A program made the position numbers and the translations under genes. The notes under the pieces were generated by a model, which saw only the letters and a program-made list of their open reading frames with translations, made no database searches and had not been told where the DNA came from. 64,000 bases of DNA from Collinsella sp. (GTDB lineage: Bacteria; Actinomycetota; Coriobacteriia; Coriobacteriales; Coriobacteriaceae), in assembly GCA_029264355.1 (NCBI GenBank), contig JARIBW010000036.1, forward strand, positions 92,936-156,935, given 5' to 3'. How positions within the stretch are numbered: position 1 is the first letter of the stretch; the number at the start of each line of letters is the position of its first letter. Shown here piece after piece: positions 37,549 to 47,206 of the stretch.

Positions 37549-39603
37549 CTACATCACCTCCTGCTCGGTAACGGCCGCGCGCTCGAGATACGGCGTGAGG
37601 CCGTTCTCCTTGAGGTAGGCGTCGGGAAGCTCGGAGAAACGATGGTTCCTCCCGGGGATCTCCTTGATAACGGGATGGACGTCCAGGCCCAGCGTGGGAT
37701 GGCTCGAACGCGGGGCGAAACGGTCTCCCCTCGGGAAATCCTGCGGCGAGGGCACGGAGCCGGGCACCTGGTGCAGGCGGGAACCGTCCTTGGCGCCCTC
37801 CTCTATCGAGAGCACGGAGCCGAGGAGGCCGCGCGTGTACTCGTGGATCGGGTTGGTGAGCAGCTCGGTGGTGGGAGCCTGCTCGATGACCTGGCCCGCA
37901 TACATGACCGTGATCTCGCTGGCGACCTCGGCGACGAGGGCCAAATCGTGGGAGACGAAGATCATCGCGAAGCCGAGCTTGGCCTGCAGGTCGTTCAGGA
38001 GTTTGATGACCTGCTTCTGGACGGTCACGTCCAGGGCGGTGGTGGGCTCGTCGCAGATGATGAGCTTCGGGTCGCGGGTCAGGGCCATGGCGATGAGCAC
38101 GCGCTGGCGCTGGCCGCCGGAGAGCTCGTGAGGGTAGCTCTCGAGCGTGCGCTTGGGATCGAGGCCGACGAGCTCGAGGAGCTCCTCGGCGGAACGGGTG
38201 CCGCCGCGGCTCGTGAGCTGCTTCATCTGGGCGGAGATGAGCATCGACGGGTTCAGGGAGGACAGGGCGTCCTGATAAACCATGGCGATCTCATGGCCGA
38301 GCAGCTTGCGATGCTCCTCTTTGGTGAGCTTGAGCAAGTCGGTATCGCCAAAGAGGACCTCGCCCGTGACGGTCTCGTTGGGGTCGGTGAGGCTCATGAT
38401 CACCTTGGTGGTGATGGACTTGCCGCAGCCGGACTCGCCCACGAGGGCCATGCACTGACCGGGGCGGACATCGAAGCTGACGTCGTCGACGACTTTGACG
38501 TCGCCGTGGGAGTCGAACCGGATGCCCAGGTCCCTCACGCGGAGCAACGGCTCGACGGACAGGTCGGGCACATGGCGATCGGTGCGCCGCAGCTCCACCT
38601 CGCGCAAGGCGGCCAGACGGCGGTTGAGGCTCTCGGCCTGCTCGGCATAGGCGCGAACGGGATCGGAGGCGAGGATGTCGTCGGCGCGGCGGGCCTCGGC
38701 GTCCTCGCCGTCGCTGGCGACCATGGCGCCGGGCTTGGCCGCCATGGCATCGGTGAGGCCCTCGGAGAGGATGTTCAGCGCAAGGCAGGTGACCATGATG
38801 GCGATGCCCGGGAACAGGGCCTGCCACCAACGGCCGGCCAGCACGCCGCCGCGGGCGTCGGCGAGGATGTTGCCCCAGGTGGCGGTGGGCTCGGTGATGC
38901 CCGCGCCGATGAAGGTCAGGGAGGCCTCGAAGATGATGGCGTCGGCGACGAGCGTCACGGTGAAGACCATGATGGGCGCGATGCAGTTGCGCAGGACATG
39001 CTTGATGAGGATCCACGGGGCCCGGGCGCCGGATACGACGACGGCGCGAACGTAGTCCTCTCCATATTCGGACACGATGTTCGCTCGGACGATGCGGGCG
39101 ATCTGGGGCGTGTACATGAAGCCGATGGAGAAGATGATGGCCGGGACCGAATTGCCCAGGATGAGCACGAGGACGGCGGCCAACGCGATTCCGGGAACGG
39201 ACATGATGATGTCCAGGACGCGCATGATGACCTCGGAGACGCCCTTACGGGCGACCGCGGCGACAGCGCCGACGATCGAGCCGAAGAACAGGGCGAACAG
39301 GGTCGCACCGAAGCCGATCACCAAGGAGTAGCGCCCGCCGTAGAGCATGCGGGAGAGGATGTCGCGTCCCTTGTCGTCGGTTCCGAACAAAAAGCCGTTG
39401 CCGGGAGCCTGGCGGGCGGTGAAGATCCCGAGCGGATCATGCGGGGCGATCAAGGGTGCCAAGATCGCGGTAAGCGCCACCAGGACGAGAAGGATGAGGG
39501 AAATCTTGCCGCTCATCCTCATGTTCTTGAAACCGCCGAACTTCATGCCCTTGGAAGCCGCTTCCTCGAGCTTGGCAGTTTGCCCCTCACGAATCTTAAC
39601 CAT
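37549..39603 (-). CDS. Fused ABC permease (DppC-like) - ATPase (DppD-like), 684 aa
   Basis: N-terminal FGTDDKGRDILSRMLYGGRYSLVIG permease followed in the same frame by [17 protein letters not shown]...[17 protein letters not shown]. Confidence 0.92.
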   Translation of the reverse strand: MVKIREGQTAKLEEAASKGMKFGGFKNMRMSGKISLILLVLVALTAILAPLIAPHDPLGIFTARQAPGNGFLFGTDDKGRDILSRMLYGGRYSLVIGFGATLFALFFGSIVGAVAAVARKGVSEVIMRVLDIIMSVPGIALAAVLVLILGNSVPAIIFSIGFMYTPQIARIVRANIVSEYGEDYVRAVVVSGARAPWILIKHVLRNCIAPIMVFTVTLVADAIIFEASLTFIGAGITEPTATWGNILADARGGVLAGRWWQALFPGIAIMVTCLALNILSEGLTDAMAAKPGAMVASDGEDAEARRADDILASDPVRAYAEQAESLNRRLAALREVELRRTDRHVPDLSVEPLLRVRDLGIRFDSHGDVKVVDDVSFDVRPGQCMALVGESGCGKSITTKVIMSLTDPNETVTGEVLFGDTDLLKLTKEEHRKLLGHEIAMVYQDALSSLNPSMLISAQMKQLTSRGGTRSAEELLELVGLDPKRTLESYPHELSGGQRQRVLIAMALTRDPKLIICDEPTTALDVTVQKQVIKLLNDLQAKLGFAMIFVSHDLALVAEVASEITVMYAGQVIEQAPTTELLTNPIHEYTRGLLGSVLSIEEGAKDGSRLHQVPGSVPSPQDFPRGDRFAPRSSHPTLGLDVHPVIKEIPGRNHRFSELPDAYLKENGLTPYLERAAVTEQEVM

Positions 39604-39606
39604 GGC

Positions 39607-40566
39607 CTACACCGTCCTAATGCGCGGGTTGATGAGCAGGTACAGCATGTCGACCACGATGTTGATGATGACGAAGGCCAGGGCGACGACGATGACGACT
39701 CCCTGGACGAGCATCGTCTCGCCGCCCGTGATGCCGGCGAGAATGGCCGTGCCCATGCCGGGCAGGTTGAAGATGACCTCGATGACGACGGCGCCGCCCA
39801 TGAGGTAGCCGATCTTCAAGCCGAGCGTGGTGACAGGCGTGATCAGCGCGTTGCGCAACACGTTGCGGGCGATGACGACGAACTCGGGCAGACCGCCGCC
39901 GCGCGCGGTGCGCACGTAGTCCTTGTCGAGCTCCTCGACCATGGCCGTGCGCACGATGCGGGTCATCTGACCCGTGAGCGGGAACGCGAGGGCGATGGCC
40001 GGCATGAGCATGCGCGCCATATATCCGCTGGGATTCGCGGTGAAGTGCGGCAGCGGGCCGGACGCGGGCAGGACGCCCATATACGAAGAGAACAGCAAGA
40101 TCAGCAGGACGGCGAACCAGAAGGACGGCGTCGCGATTCCCGCGATGGAGAACACGCGGATCAGCTGATCGGGCCACTTGTCGCGATACAGCGCGGCGAT
40201 GACACCCAACACGAACGAGACCACCGCGCCGATGACGAGGCCGATGAACGTCAACTGCATCGTGACCGGCAGGGCGGCGGCGATACGGTCGACGACCGGC
40301 GTGCGACCGGCGCCGTAGGTGCCGAGGTCGCCGTGGAGCAAACCGCCGATATAGTTGACGTAGCGCTCGGGCAGCGGATCGTTCAGGCCCTGATCCTCCA
40401 TGTACTGATCGATCGCCTCCTGCGAAGCGCCCTCTCCGAGGGCGTTTCGGGCAGGAATACTCGGATCGGTGAACGACATGAGGCCGAACACGAGCAACGT
40501 GACACCCAGTGCCATGATGGGCAACGCGACGAGGCGTCGTCCGATAAGGCGCAAAAGGCTATTCAC
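39607..40566 (-). CDS. Dpp-type ABC permease (DppB-like; GTG start)
   Basis: VNSLLRLIGRRLVALPIMALGVTLLVFGLMS; GTG preceded by GAGGGGGAAGAA. Confidence 0.88.
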   Translation of the reverse strand: MNSLLRLIGRRLVALPIMALGVTLLVFGLMSFTDPSIPARNALGEGASQEAIDQYMEDQGLNDPLPERYVNYIGGLLHGDLGTYGAGRTPVVDRIAAALPVTMQLTFIGLVIGAVVSFVLGVIAALYRDKWPDQLIRVFSIAGIATPSFWFAVLLILLFSSYMGVLPASGPLPHFTANPSGYMARMLMPAIALAFPLTGQMTRIVRTAMVEELDKDYVRTARGGGLPEFVVIARNVLRNALITPVTTLGLKIGYLMGGAVVIEVIFNLPGMGTAILAGITGGETMLVQGVVIVVALAFVIINIVVDMLYLLINPRIRTV

Positions 40567-40595
40567 TTCTTCCCCCTCTACATTCCAAAAGCCTT

Positions 40596-40635
40596 GTGGG
40601 GGACCCGGGTAGAACACGTCACCCGAGCCCCCCAC
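40596..40635 (-). repeat. Intercistronic hairpin downstream of the substrate-binding protein gene
   Basis: GTGGGGGACCCGGGT-N10-ACCCGAGCCCCCCAC, 13 of 15 pairs. Confidence 0.65.
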
Positions 40636-40694
40636 GCTCTCATGTCCCCCTCACGTCCAGACGGACGGGGCGGACGAAAGTGTATACGCCGATA

Positions 40695-42302
40695 TCACTC
40701 GGTGACCGTGGCGCAGTCGATGAAGGACATGCCGGTGGTGCCGATGCCCTTGAAGCCGTCGATGCGGACGCCCTCCCCGTTGGGGGTGTCGCGCCAAGAG
40801 GCGGTCACGGTCTTGACCTGAAGCACCGGGTACAGGACGGCCTGCTCGGCGATCATGTCGAAGCACTCGTTCCACGTCTTCTGCTGCTCATCGCCGGTCT
40901 GGCCGAGAGCGGAGGCCATGAGTTCGGTGAGCTTCTTCCACTCGGCAGACTCGCTCCAGCGGGCGCGGACCTTCATCCAGGCGTTGTCGCCGTACCACCA
41001 GTTCATCAGCAGGTCGGGGTCGGCGCCGAAGCAGGAAGGATCGCCCGGGGCGAGCAGCAGGTCGAAGTCGCCGCCGGCGTCGATGTCGGCATAGGTGTCG
41101 GCGGAGGTGCGGGTCACGATCTCGGCGTCGAAGCCGAGCTCCTTGAGGTCCTGCTGGACCTGGACGGACATGCTCTTGACCTGCTCGTTGTCGGTGGTGA
41201 GAAGCTTGATGGAGCCGCCGGTCACACCGGCCTCCTCCAGGAGCTTCTTGGCCTTCTCGACGTCATGCTCGTAGACGACGGAGGCCTCGTTGTAGTTGGT
41301 ATAGGACTTGGGCAGGTAGCAGGTGGGGGCGGTGGCGAGACCGGCGAAGGCGTTCTCGATCATCTTCTCGTAATCGAGGGCGAACATGACGGCCTGACGG
41401 GCCTTGACGTTATCCCACGGGGCCTTCTTCGTGTTGAAGAGCATGAAGCGGGTGCCGAAACCATCGACGGTGTCCATCTGGCAGCCGGCGTTTTGAAGCT
41501 GGTCCACGGCATCGGCGGTGACCATCTCCATGACGAGCGTGGTGCCCTCCTGCTGCGCCTGGACGCGGGCGGTCGGGTCGACGAGGATGTCGATGTGAAG
41601 CTTCTCGTCCTTGGCGGGGTGATCGCCGTTGTACTCCGGGTTCGGGACCATATCGACCTTGGAGTCGTCGATGACATCGTACATCCAGGGACCGGAGCCG
41701 ACGGGCTTGGCGGTCATGTCCTCCTTGGTGGAGGAGGCGGGAACGACGCGGACGATGGCCAGACGCTCCTTCAGCAGGGAGAAGTTCGGCACGGTCGTCT
41801 TGACGGTGACGGTGGTGTCGTCCTTGGCCTCGACGGAGGCGATGGGGGCGAGCATCGGGATGTAGATGTTGCCCTCGGCGGTGGAGCGCAGGAAGGAGTC
41901 GGCGACGTCATTGGCGGTCACCGGGGTGCCGTCGGAGAATTTGGCGTCCTTGCGCAGGGTGATCTCGTAGGTGGTGTCGTCGACCTGCTTGGGGTCGTCG
42001 GCGGCCAACTCGTTGAAGACGCTGTAATCATGGAAATCGAGACCGTACAGGCCTTCGACGACGTGCCAGTTGGTGCCGCAGGCGAGGGCGGAAGAGGTGC
42101 TGGAGGGATCGAAGTTGGTGGTGGTGTAGGCGGAGCCGGCGGTGATCACGCCGCCGCCCACGGTGCCGTCAGCCGCAGGAGCGGAACCTGCGGGTTTGTC
42201 GCCACCGCCGCAACCGGCAAGACCAAGGCCGGCGACGGCGGCGGCACCGCCGGCAAGACCGAGGAAGGAGCGGCGGGACACGCCCGTGTTCAGAAGATCG
42301 CG
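40695..42302 (-). CDS. SBP_bac_5 family substrate-binding lipoprotein (Dpp/Sat-like)
   Basis: SRRSFLGLAGGAAAVAGLGLAGCGGG lipobox; RKDAKFSDGTPVTANDVADSFL. Confidence 0.88.
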   Translation of the reverse strand, partial: RDLLNTGVSRRSFLGLAGGAAAVAGLGLAGCGGGDKPAGSAPAADGTVGGGVITAGSAYTTTNFDPSSTSSALACGTNWHVVEGLYGLDFHDYSVFNELAADDPKQVDDTTYEITLRKDAKFSDGTPVTANDVADSFLRSTAEGNIYIPMLAPIASVEAKDDTTVTVKTTVPNFSLLKERLAIVRVVPASSTKEDMTAKPVGSGPWMYDVIDDSKVDMVPNPEYNGDHPAKDEKLHIDILVDPTARVQAQQEGTTLVMEMVTADAVDQLQNAGCQMDTVDGFGTRFMLFNTKKAPWDNVKARQAVMFALDYEKMIENAFAGLATAPTCYLPKSYTNYNEASVVYEHDVEKAKKLLEEAGVTGGSIKLLTTDNEQVKSMSVQVQQDLKELGFDAEIVTRTSADTYADIDAGGDFDLLLAPGDPSCFGADPDLLMNWWYGDNAWMKVRARWSESAEWKKLTELMASALGQTGDEQQKTWNECFDMIAEQAVLYPVLQVKTVTASWRDTPNGEGVRIDGFKGIGTTGMSFIDCATVTE

Positions 42303-42527
42303 CATGGGAACTCCAATCAAGCGCTCTGCGCTGCGGCCCGGCAGCGCACACTACAGACTCCTTCAGCCTAATAGCCCATCAGATTTTTTCGAGGAGTCCG
42401 TCGATGAACGGTCGTCCTTCCGCCCAGGCGGGAAAACGACCGCTTGCGGGATTGTTGACATTTGTGCGGAATGGTATTAAAGCAGGTACCAGTTTGCCCG
42501 AAATCTGCTTTAGCGCCATAAAGTTCC

Positions 42528-42556
42528 CTGGTATTTACCAGTTTACACTGGTATTA
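42528..42556. promoter_or_regulatory. Overlapping operator-like palindromes CTGGTATTTACCAGTTTACACTGGTATTA upstream of the nan/sat operon
   Basis: CTGGTA-TT-TACCAG and TACCAGT-TTAC-ACTGGTA, both with perfect arms. Confidence 0.65.
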
Positions 42557-42605
42557 AAATAATGCTCAATATATATACATAGTATTGTCTATTTGATACC
42601 ACTTG

Positions 42606-44636
42606 TCAGTCTTCGGCGGAATCGCGCTCGGCATGACGGTCCCCGAGAGCGCGAAGCGATTCGAACACCGCACGGGCCACCTCGGCAGGCACACCGGGGA
42701 CCTCGGCGATCTCGGCCTCCGATGCGGCGCGAAGACGCTTCATGGAACCGAATCGCCTCATGATCGCCTTCTTCCGCGTGGGGCCGACGCCGGGGACCTC
42801 ATCCAGGACGGACACGGTCATCGCCTTGCCGCGCAGCTCGCGATGGAAGGTGATGGCGAAGCGGTGGCTTTCATCGCGGACCTGCTTGATGAGATACAGC
42901 GAAGCCGATCCGCTGGGCAGGACGATCGGCGTATCGTCCCAGGGGACGAACACCTCCTCATCGGCCTTGGCGAGGCCGCAGACCGGGATGTCGAGCCCGA
43001 GCTCCTCGAGCTGCCTCATCGCCGCGGTGAGCTGGGGGCGCCCGCCATCGACCACCAGCAGGTCGGGCTTGCTACCGAACCGTTCATCGGCCATGCGCTC
43101 GGGCGCGTAGCGGCGGCCGAGGACCTCGGACATGGAGACGAAGTCGTTGGCCTCGTCCAGCTCCGCGCGGATCTTGAAGCGGCGGTATTGGCTTTTGTCC
43201 GGCTTGCCGTTCGTGAATACGACCATGGAGGCGACCGTGAAGGCGCCATGCAGGGTCGAGATGTCGAAACACTCGATGCGCATCGGCGGCGCATCCAGGG
43301 CCAAGGCGCTCTCAAGCTGCAAAAGGGCCTGATTGGTGCGGTCGTCCGAATAACCCGTGCGCATCATGTAGCGCATGAGGGCATGGCGGGCGTTGCGCTC
43401 GGCCATCTGCAGCAAACGGCGCTTCTCGCCGCGCTGTGGACGGTGCAGGCGGCACACGCGGCCCCTCTTGCCCGCCAGCCACTCCCCCACCACGTCCGCG
43501 TCCGGCAACTCGACGGCCAGGTCGACCTCGTGGGGAACGTCGGCCGTTTCATCGTAGTAGCGCTTGACGAAGCCGGATGCGAGCTCGACCTCATCGACGT
43601 CGAATCCCTTGTCCAAAATGAACTCGCAGGTTCTCTGCACGCGCCCCTCGCGCACGACGAACACGCAGGCGCCGGCGATCGTCTCCTCGCGGTAGAAACC
43701 GATGAGGTCCAAATCCACACTCGTGGGGAATACGACCTGCTGGCGGTCATCGAGCCCGTCGATGACCTCAAGGCGGCGCTTGATGCGGCCCGCACGTTCG
43801 AAATCGAGGTCGGCGGCCGCCTCGGCCATATCGGCCTTGAGCTCATCGACGAGCTCGCGGCGCTGCCCGGACAGGAACCTCTCGACACGGCGCACGTTCA
43901 CGGCATACTCTTCGCGGCCGACCATGCCGGCGCACACGCCGGGCCCGCGCCCGACATGGTAGTCAAAACACGGACGTCCCTGATTCGAGCAGATGAGCTC
44001 GATGACATCGGCATCGTCCGGGCGTTTCTCGAGCAGCCGTCGGACGCGCTTCCACTCGGCGCACGAGGCCGTGCAGATCGGGCAGACCTTGCGGAGCGTG
44101 TCGATGGTCTCGCGGGCGGCGCGACTGTCCGTGTACGGGCCGTAGTAGCGCGTGTCGGGACGATGCTTTTCACGCGTGTACTTGATGGCGGGGAAAACAT
44201 CGCCGCGCGTGATGGCGATATAGGGGTAGGACTTGTCGTCCTTGTAGTCGACATTGAAATACGGATGGTACTGGGCGATGAGCTCGCGCTCGAGGACGAG
44301 CGCCTCGTGCTCGCTTTCGACGACGATGTAATCGAAGCTCGCGACGATCTGCATCATGAGCGGGATCTTCGCGCGATCGTCGGTCAAAGTGACGTATTGG
44401 CGCAGGCGGGCTCGCAGGTTCTTGGCCTTGCCCACGTAGACGACCTCTCCCGCGGCATCCTTCCACAGGTAGCAACCGGGGTCGTCGGGCACCTCGGCCA
44501 CCTGTTCGACGAGACTCGGGGCATGGTCGCCCCCCTGGGCGCGCACATGCTCGGAGGCGGCGCTCACGGAAAAGGGCGCGAGGGGCATGGAGCGAGACGG
44601 CGACGTATCGCCAGACGATCGGCCTAGCATGTGCAC
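42606..44636 (-). CDS. uvrC: Excinuclease ABC subunit C
   Basis: VPDDPGCYLWKDAAGEVVYVGKAKNLRARLRQY; C-terminal helix-hairpin-helix region VLDEVPGVGPTRKKAIMRRFGS. Confidence 0.96.
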   Translation of the reverse strand: MHMLGRSSGDTSPSRSMPLAPFSVSAASEHVRAQGGDHAPSLVEQVAEVPDDPGCYLWKDAAGEVVYVGKAKNLRARLRQYVTLTDDRAKIPLMMQIVASFDYIVVESEHEALVLERELIAQYHPYFNVDYKDDKSYPYIAITRGDVFPAIKYTREKHRPDTRYYGPYTDSRAARETIDTLRKVCPICTASCAEWKRVRRLLEKRPDDADVIELICSNQGRPCFDYHVGRGPGVCAGMVGREEYAVNVRRVERFLSGQRRELVDELKADMAEAAADLDFERAGRIKRRLEVIDGLDDRQQVVFPTSVDLDLIGFYREETIAGACVFVVREGRVQRTCEFILDKGFDVDEVELASGFVKRYYDETADVPHEVDLAVELPDADVVGEWLAGKRGRVCRLHRPQRGEKRRLLQMAERNARHALMRYMMRTGYSDDRTNQALLQLESALALDAPPMRIECFDISTLHGAFTVASMVVFTNGKPDKSQYRRFKIRAELDEANDFVSMSEVLGRRYAPERMADERFGSKPDLLVVDGGRPQLTAAMRQLEELGLDIPVCGLAKADEEVFVPWDDTPIVLPSGSASLYLIKQVRDESHRFAITFHRELRGKAMTVSVLDEVPGVGPTRKKAIMRRFGSMKRLRAASEAEIAEVPGVPAEVARAVFESLRALGDRHAERDSAED

Positions 44637-44705
44637 CGGCCGAATTCCGCTTCGGCGTCGATATGCGAAAAGCGTCCCTTGGGAGCAGGCGTGCCCATGG
44701 GCGGC

Positions 44706-45716
44706 CTAACGCCTCGCGGCCCTTGCGCGGGTGCGCAGCCTCTTGACGCCTTGCAGCGCCGCATAGAACCCGCCCTTGATGGGGACATCGCGGTCGGGGG
44801 CGATCCGGACCGTCCCCTCCTTGGCGAACTTCGTCTTGAACTCATTGAGGTTCATGGTCTCGGGCGCGAACTCGCTGCCGATGCCCATGAGGTCGTAGGA
44901 CGTGCAGCCGAGCTCGGCCACATGCATCATCTCGAAATGGATCAAGGCATCGGCGACATGCAACTTTCCCGCACCCGATACCGTGGCGGCGTAATACCGC
45001 GTTGCCACGGAACCCGAGATGGTCACGAGCGACCAGCCGACGAGCTCGCCGTCGATACGGGCGGCATACACGCGGCAGCGATCGGGGCCGAGCACCCGCA
45101 TCATGTTCGCGTAATAGGAGCAGGGGGCCGGGACGAACCCGTCGCGCGCGGCCGTGTCGCACATGATCTTGTGGTACCCCTCGAAGGAGGCGGCGGCGAG
45201 GGCGGTCTCGTCGGCCATCGCGGCGGGGCACTCGCGCAGGGCCTTGCGGACGTCGCGGCGACCGCGCGGCTTCATGCGGGAGAAGATCGCCTCCTCGCCG
45301 TCGGACAGGTCGACGACGACGGTGGTGTCATACGGCAGCGTCGAGAGGCAGGGACGCGTCCGGGGCAGCTCGTGGCCAACGGCCAGGCGCATGAAGACCT
45401 GGGACCGATCGACTTGCCTGACATGCGCGACGAGGGCCTCGAGGGCCTCGGCCTCGTCCTGAGCGCTCGGCGCGGCGGCCCAAACGGGGGCATGATGGGC
45501 GCGCAGATAGCGGTAGCCGTGCGTCTCGTACTGCACGAAGGAGGCGAGCGCCGCCGTTTCCCCATCGCGAAGCACGGCGACGTAGCCCCATGGGGAGCGG
45601 CCATCGATGGTCGACTCGAAATCCTGCCACACGGGCAACTGCTCAATGGGGATGTCGACCCCAAGGGCCTCGAGAGCGGCCTCGTACTCCTCGCGCGATA
45701 GCGTCTTCGCCTGCAT
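44706..45716 (-). CDS. FemABX/MurM-like peptidoglycan bridge aminoacyltransferase (GNAT)
   Basis: LPVWQDFESTIDGRSPWGYVAVLRDG, MKPRGRRDVRKALRE, ALIHFEMMHVAELGCTSYDLMGIG...NLNEFKTKFAKEGT; CDS restricted to the C-terminal part of ORF 44706-46670. Confidence 0.85.
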   Translation of the reverse strand: MQAKTLSREEYEAALEALGVDIPIEQLPVWQDFESTIDGRSPWGYVAVLRDGETAALASFVQYETHGYRYLRAHHAPVWAAAPSAQDEAEALEALVAHVRQVDRSQVFMRLAVGHELPRTRPCLSTLPYDTTVVVDLSDGEEAIFSRMKPRGRRDVRKALRECPAAMADETALAAASFEGYHKIMCDTAARDGFVPAPCSYYANMMRVLGPDRCRVYAARIDGELVGWSLVTISGSVATRYYAATVSGAGKLHVADALIHFEMMHVAELGCTSYDLMGIGSEFAPETMNLNEFKTKFAKEGTVRIAPDRDVPIKGGFYAALQGVKRLRTRARAARR

Positions 45717-45887
45717 GCAATCACCGGTCCACATATGCCATATCCTCATGATACAGCGGCTAATCATATCCCACGCGGACGGTCGGGCTGCCCGAGCGGA
45801 CAAGGCTCTATCAAGAATGCATGGCGGCGGGCGCGTCTTTGTCGTGAGCTTGCGCGCGGGGTGCCCCGAGTGCGATAGAATCGCAGG

Positions 45888-47177
45888 ATGTCCAGCGAAC
45901 AAAGCGCGGCCATGCCGCGAGGAGCCATCGGAGCGCCCATGCAGCCAACCACACCACGTACCGACTTCATCCCCGTCGTCCTCGGCGGGGATATCGGAGC
46001 CTACGCGCTGTGCCGCCAATTCCACGAGGCATTCGGCATCCGCCCCATCATCATGAACTCGGGTTTCGTCGGCATGATCCGACACTCCCGCATCGTCGAA
46101 CGCCGCCTGGTCCCCTCCCTCTCGACGCGAGAGATGCTCGATGCGATCACCGACATCGCGCACGGGAACCGCGATCGCCGCGTGCTCGTCGTGGCCAACA
46201 CGGACCCGCTGATCGAGGCGCTCGAGACGATCCACGGAGATCTCCCGTCCAACGTCGTGTGCCCCATCCCGCCTCGCGGCGCGTTCGACGCCGTATGCGA
46301 CAAGGACACGTTCGCCGAGCTGTGCGCCGCGCACGGACTCGAGACGCCGCGATCGGAAGTCGCGCGCCTCGCCGGGGACGAGCCCATCGCGCCGTGCGCC
46401 ATCCCCTTCCCGGTCGTCGCCAAACCAGCCGTTTCCGCCGGGTACTACGACTTCCTCCTCAAGGGCTTCAAAAAGGTCTATTTCCTCTCCTCGCAAGCGG
46501 AGCTCGATGAGCTGTGGCGCGACCTGAGAAGCGCCGGGTTCGCCGGCGACTTCCTCGTCCAGGAGCTCATCGGCGGAGACGACACCCACATGGACTCGCT
46601 CACGCTCTACATCGGGCGAGACGGCGCCCCGCGCCTGCTCGGCGCCGCCCAGGTACTGCTCGAGGACCATGCGCCGACGATGCTCGGCAACCCCGTCGCA
46701 ATGGTCATCCGCGAGAAGCCCGAACTGTGGGAGAAGGCCGCCGCGCTCCTCGCCGACGCCGGGTACCGCGGCTTCGCCAATTTCGACATCAAGCGCTGCC
46801 CGGTGACGGACCGCGAGGTCTTCCTCGATTGCAACCCGCGCATGGGGCGCAACTCCTATTACAACGTCGCCGGCGGTGTGAACCCCATGGAGGTCCTCGT
46901 CCGCGACGCCATCGATGGGATAGCCGACGAGCCGAGGCGCGCCGACGAGCCGGCGCTCTATTCCCTGGTCCCCCTGCCCCTGCTCAAGCGCTACATCCCA
47001 GCCGGCCCGCTCATCGACGAAGTGAACGGCCTGGCGGCAGCCAAGCGCGTCTTCGACCCCCAGCGCTATGCCGCCGACGCATCATGGCGCCGCAGGCTCG
47101 ATGTCGCGTTGACCGAAACCAACCAGTACCGCAAGTTTTCAAAGTACTACCCGGAGCGCACTGACACCTCTTTCTAA
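45888..47177 (+). CDS. ATP-grasp carboxylate-amine ligase, Asp-ligase-like
   Basis: VCDKDTFAELCAAHGLETP, FPVVAKPA, FLVQELIGGDDTHMDSLTLYIGRDG, GFANFDIKR...FLDCNPRMGRNSYYNVAGG. Confidence 0.8.
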   Translation: MSSEQSAAMPRGAIGAPMQPTTPRTDFIPVVLGGDIGAYALCRQFHEAFGIRPIIMNSGFVGMIRHSRIVERRLVPSLSTREMLDAITDIAHGNRDRRVLVVANTDPLIEALETIHGDLPSNVVCPIPPRGAFDAVCDKDTFAELCAAHGLETPRSEVARLAGDEPIAPCAIPFPVVAKPAVSAGYYDFLLKGFKKVYFLSSQAELDELWRDLRSAGFAGDFLVQELIGGDDTHMDSLTLYIGRDGAPRLLGAAQVLLEDHAPTMLGNPVAMVIREKPELWEKAAALLADAGYRGFANFDIKRCPVTDREVFLDCNPRMGRNSYYNVAGGVNPMEVLVRDAIDGIADEPRRADEPALYSLVPLPLLKRYIPAGPLIDEVNGLAAAKRVFDPQRYAADASWRRRLDVALTETNQYRKFSKYYPERTDTSF

Positions 47178-47206
47178 AAGCGATGCGCATCGGTCGACCA
47201 GATTGC

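Noticed and set aside
36619-40821. 1400-aa open frame on + strand
   Set aside because: Exactly antisense to four convincing ABC/nan genes. Composition (D/H/G/E/Q-rich, no motifs) is the typical mirror of GC-rich codon usage that avoids TTA/CTA/TCA codons.
45717-46670. N-terminal half of ORF 44706-46670
   Set aside because: Antisense to the ATP-grasp gene and without homology-like features. The FemABX protein starts at MQAKTLSREEY (45716).
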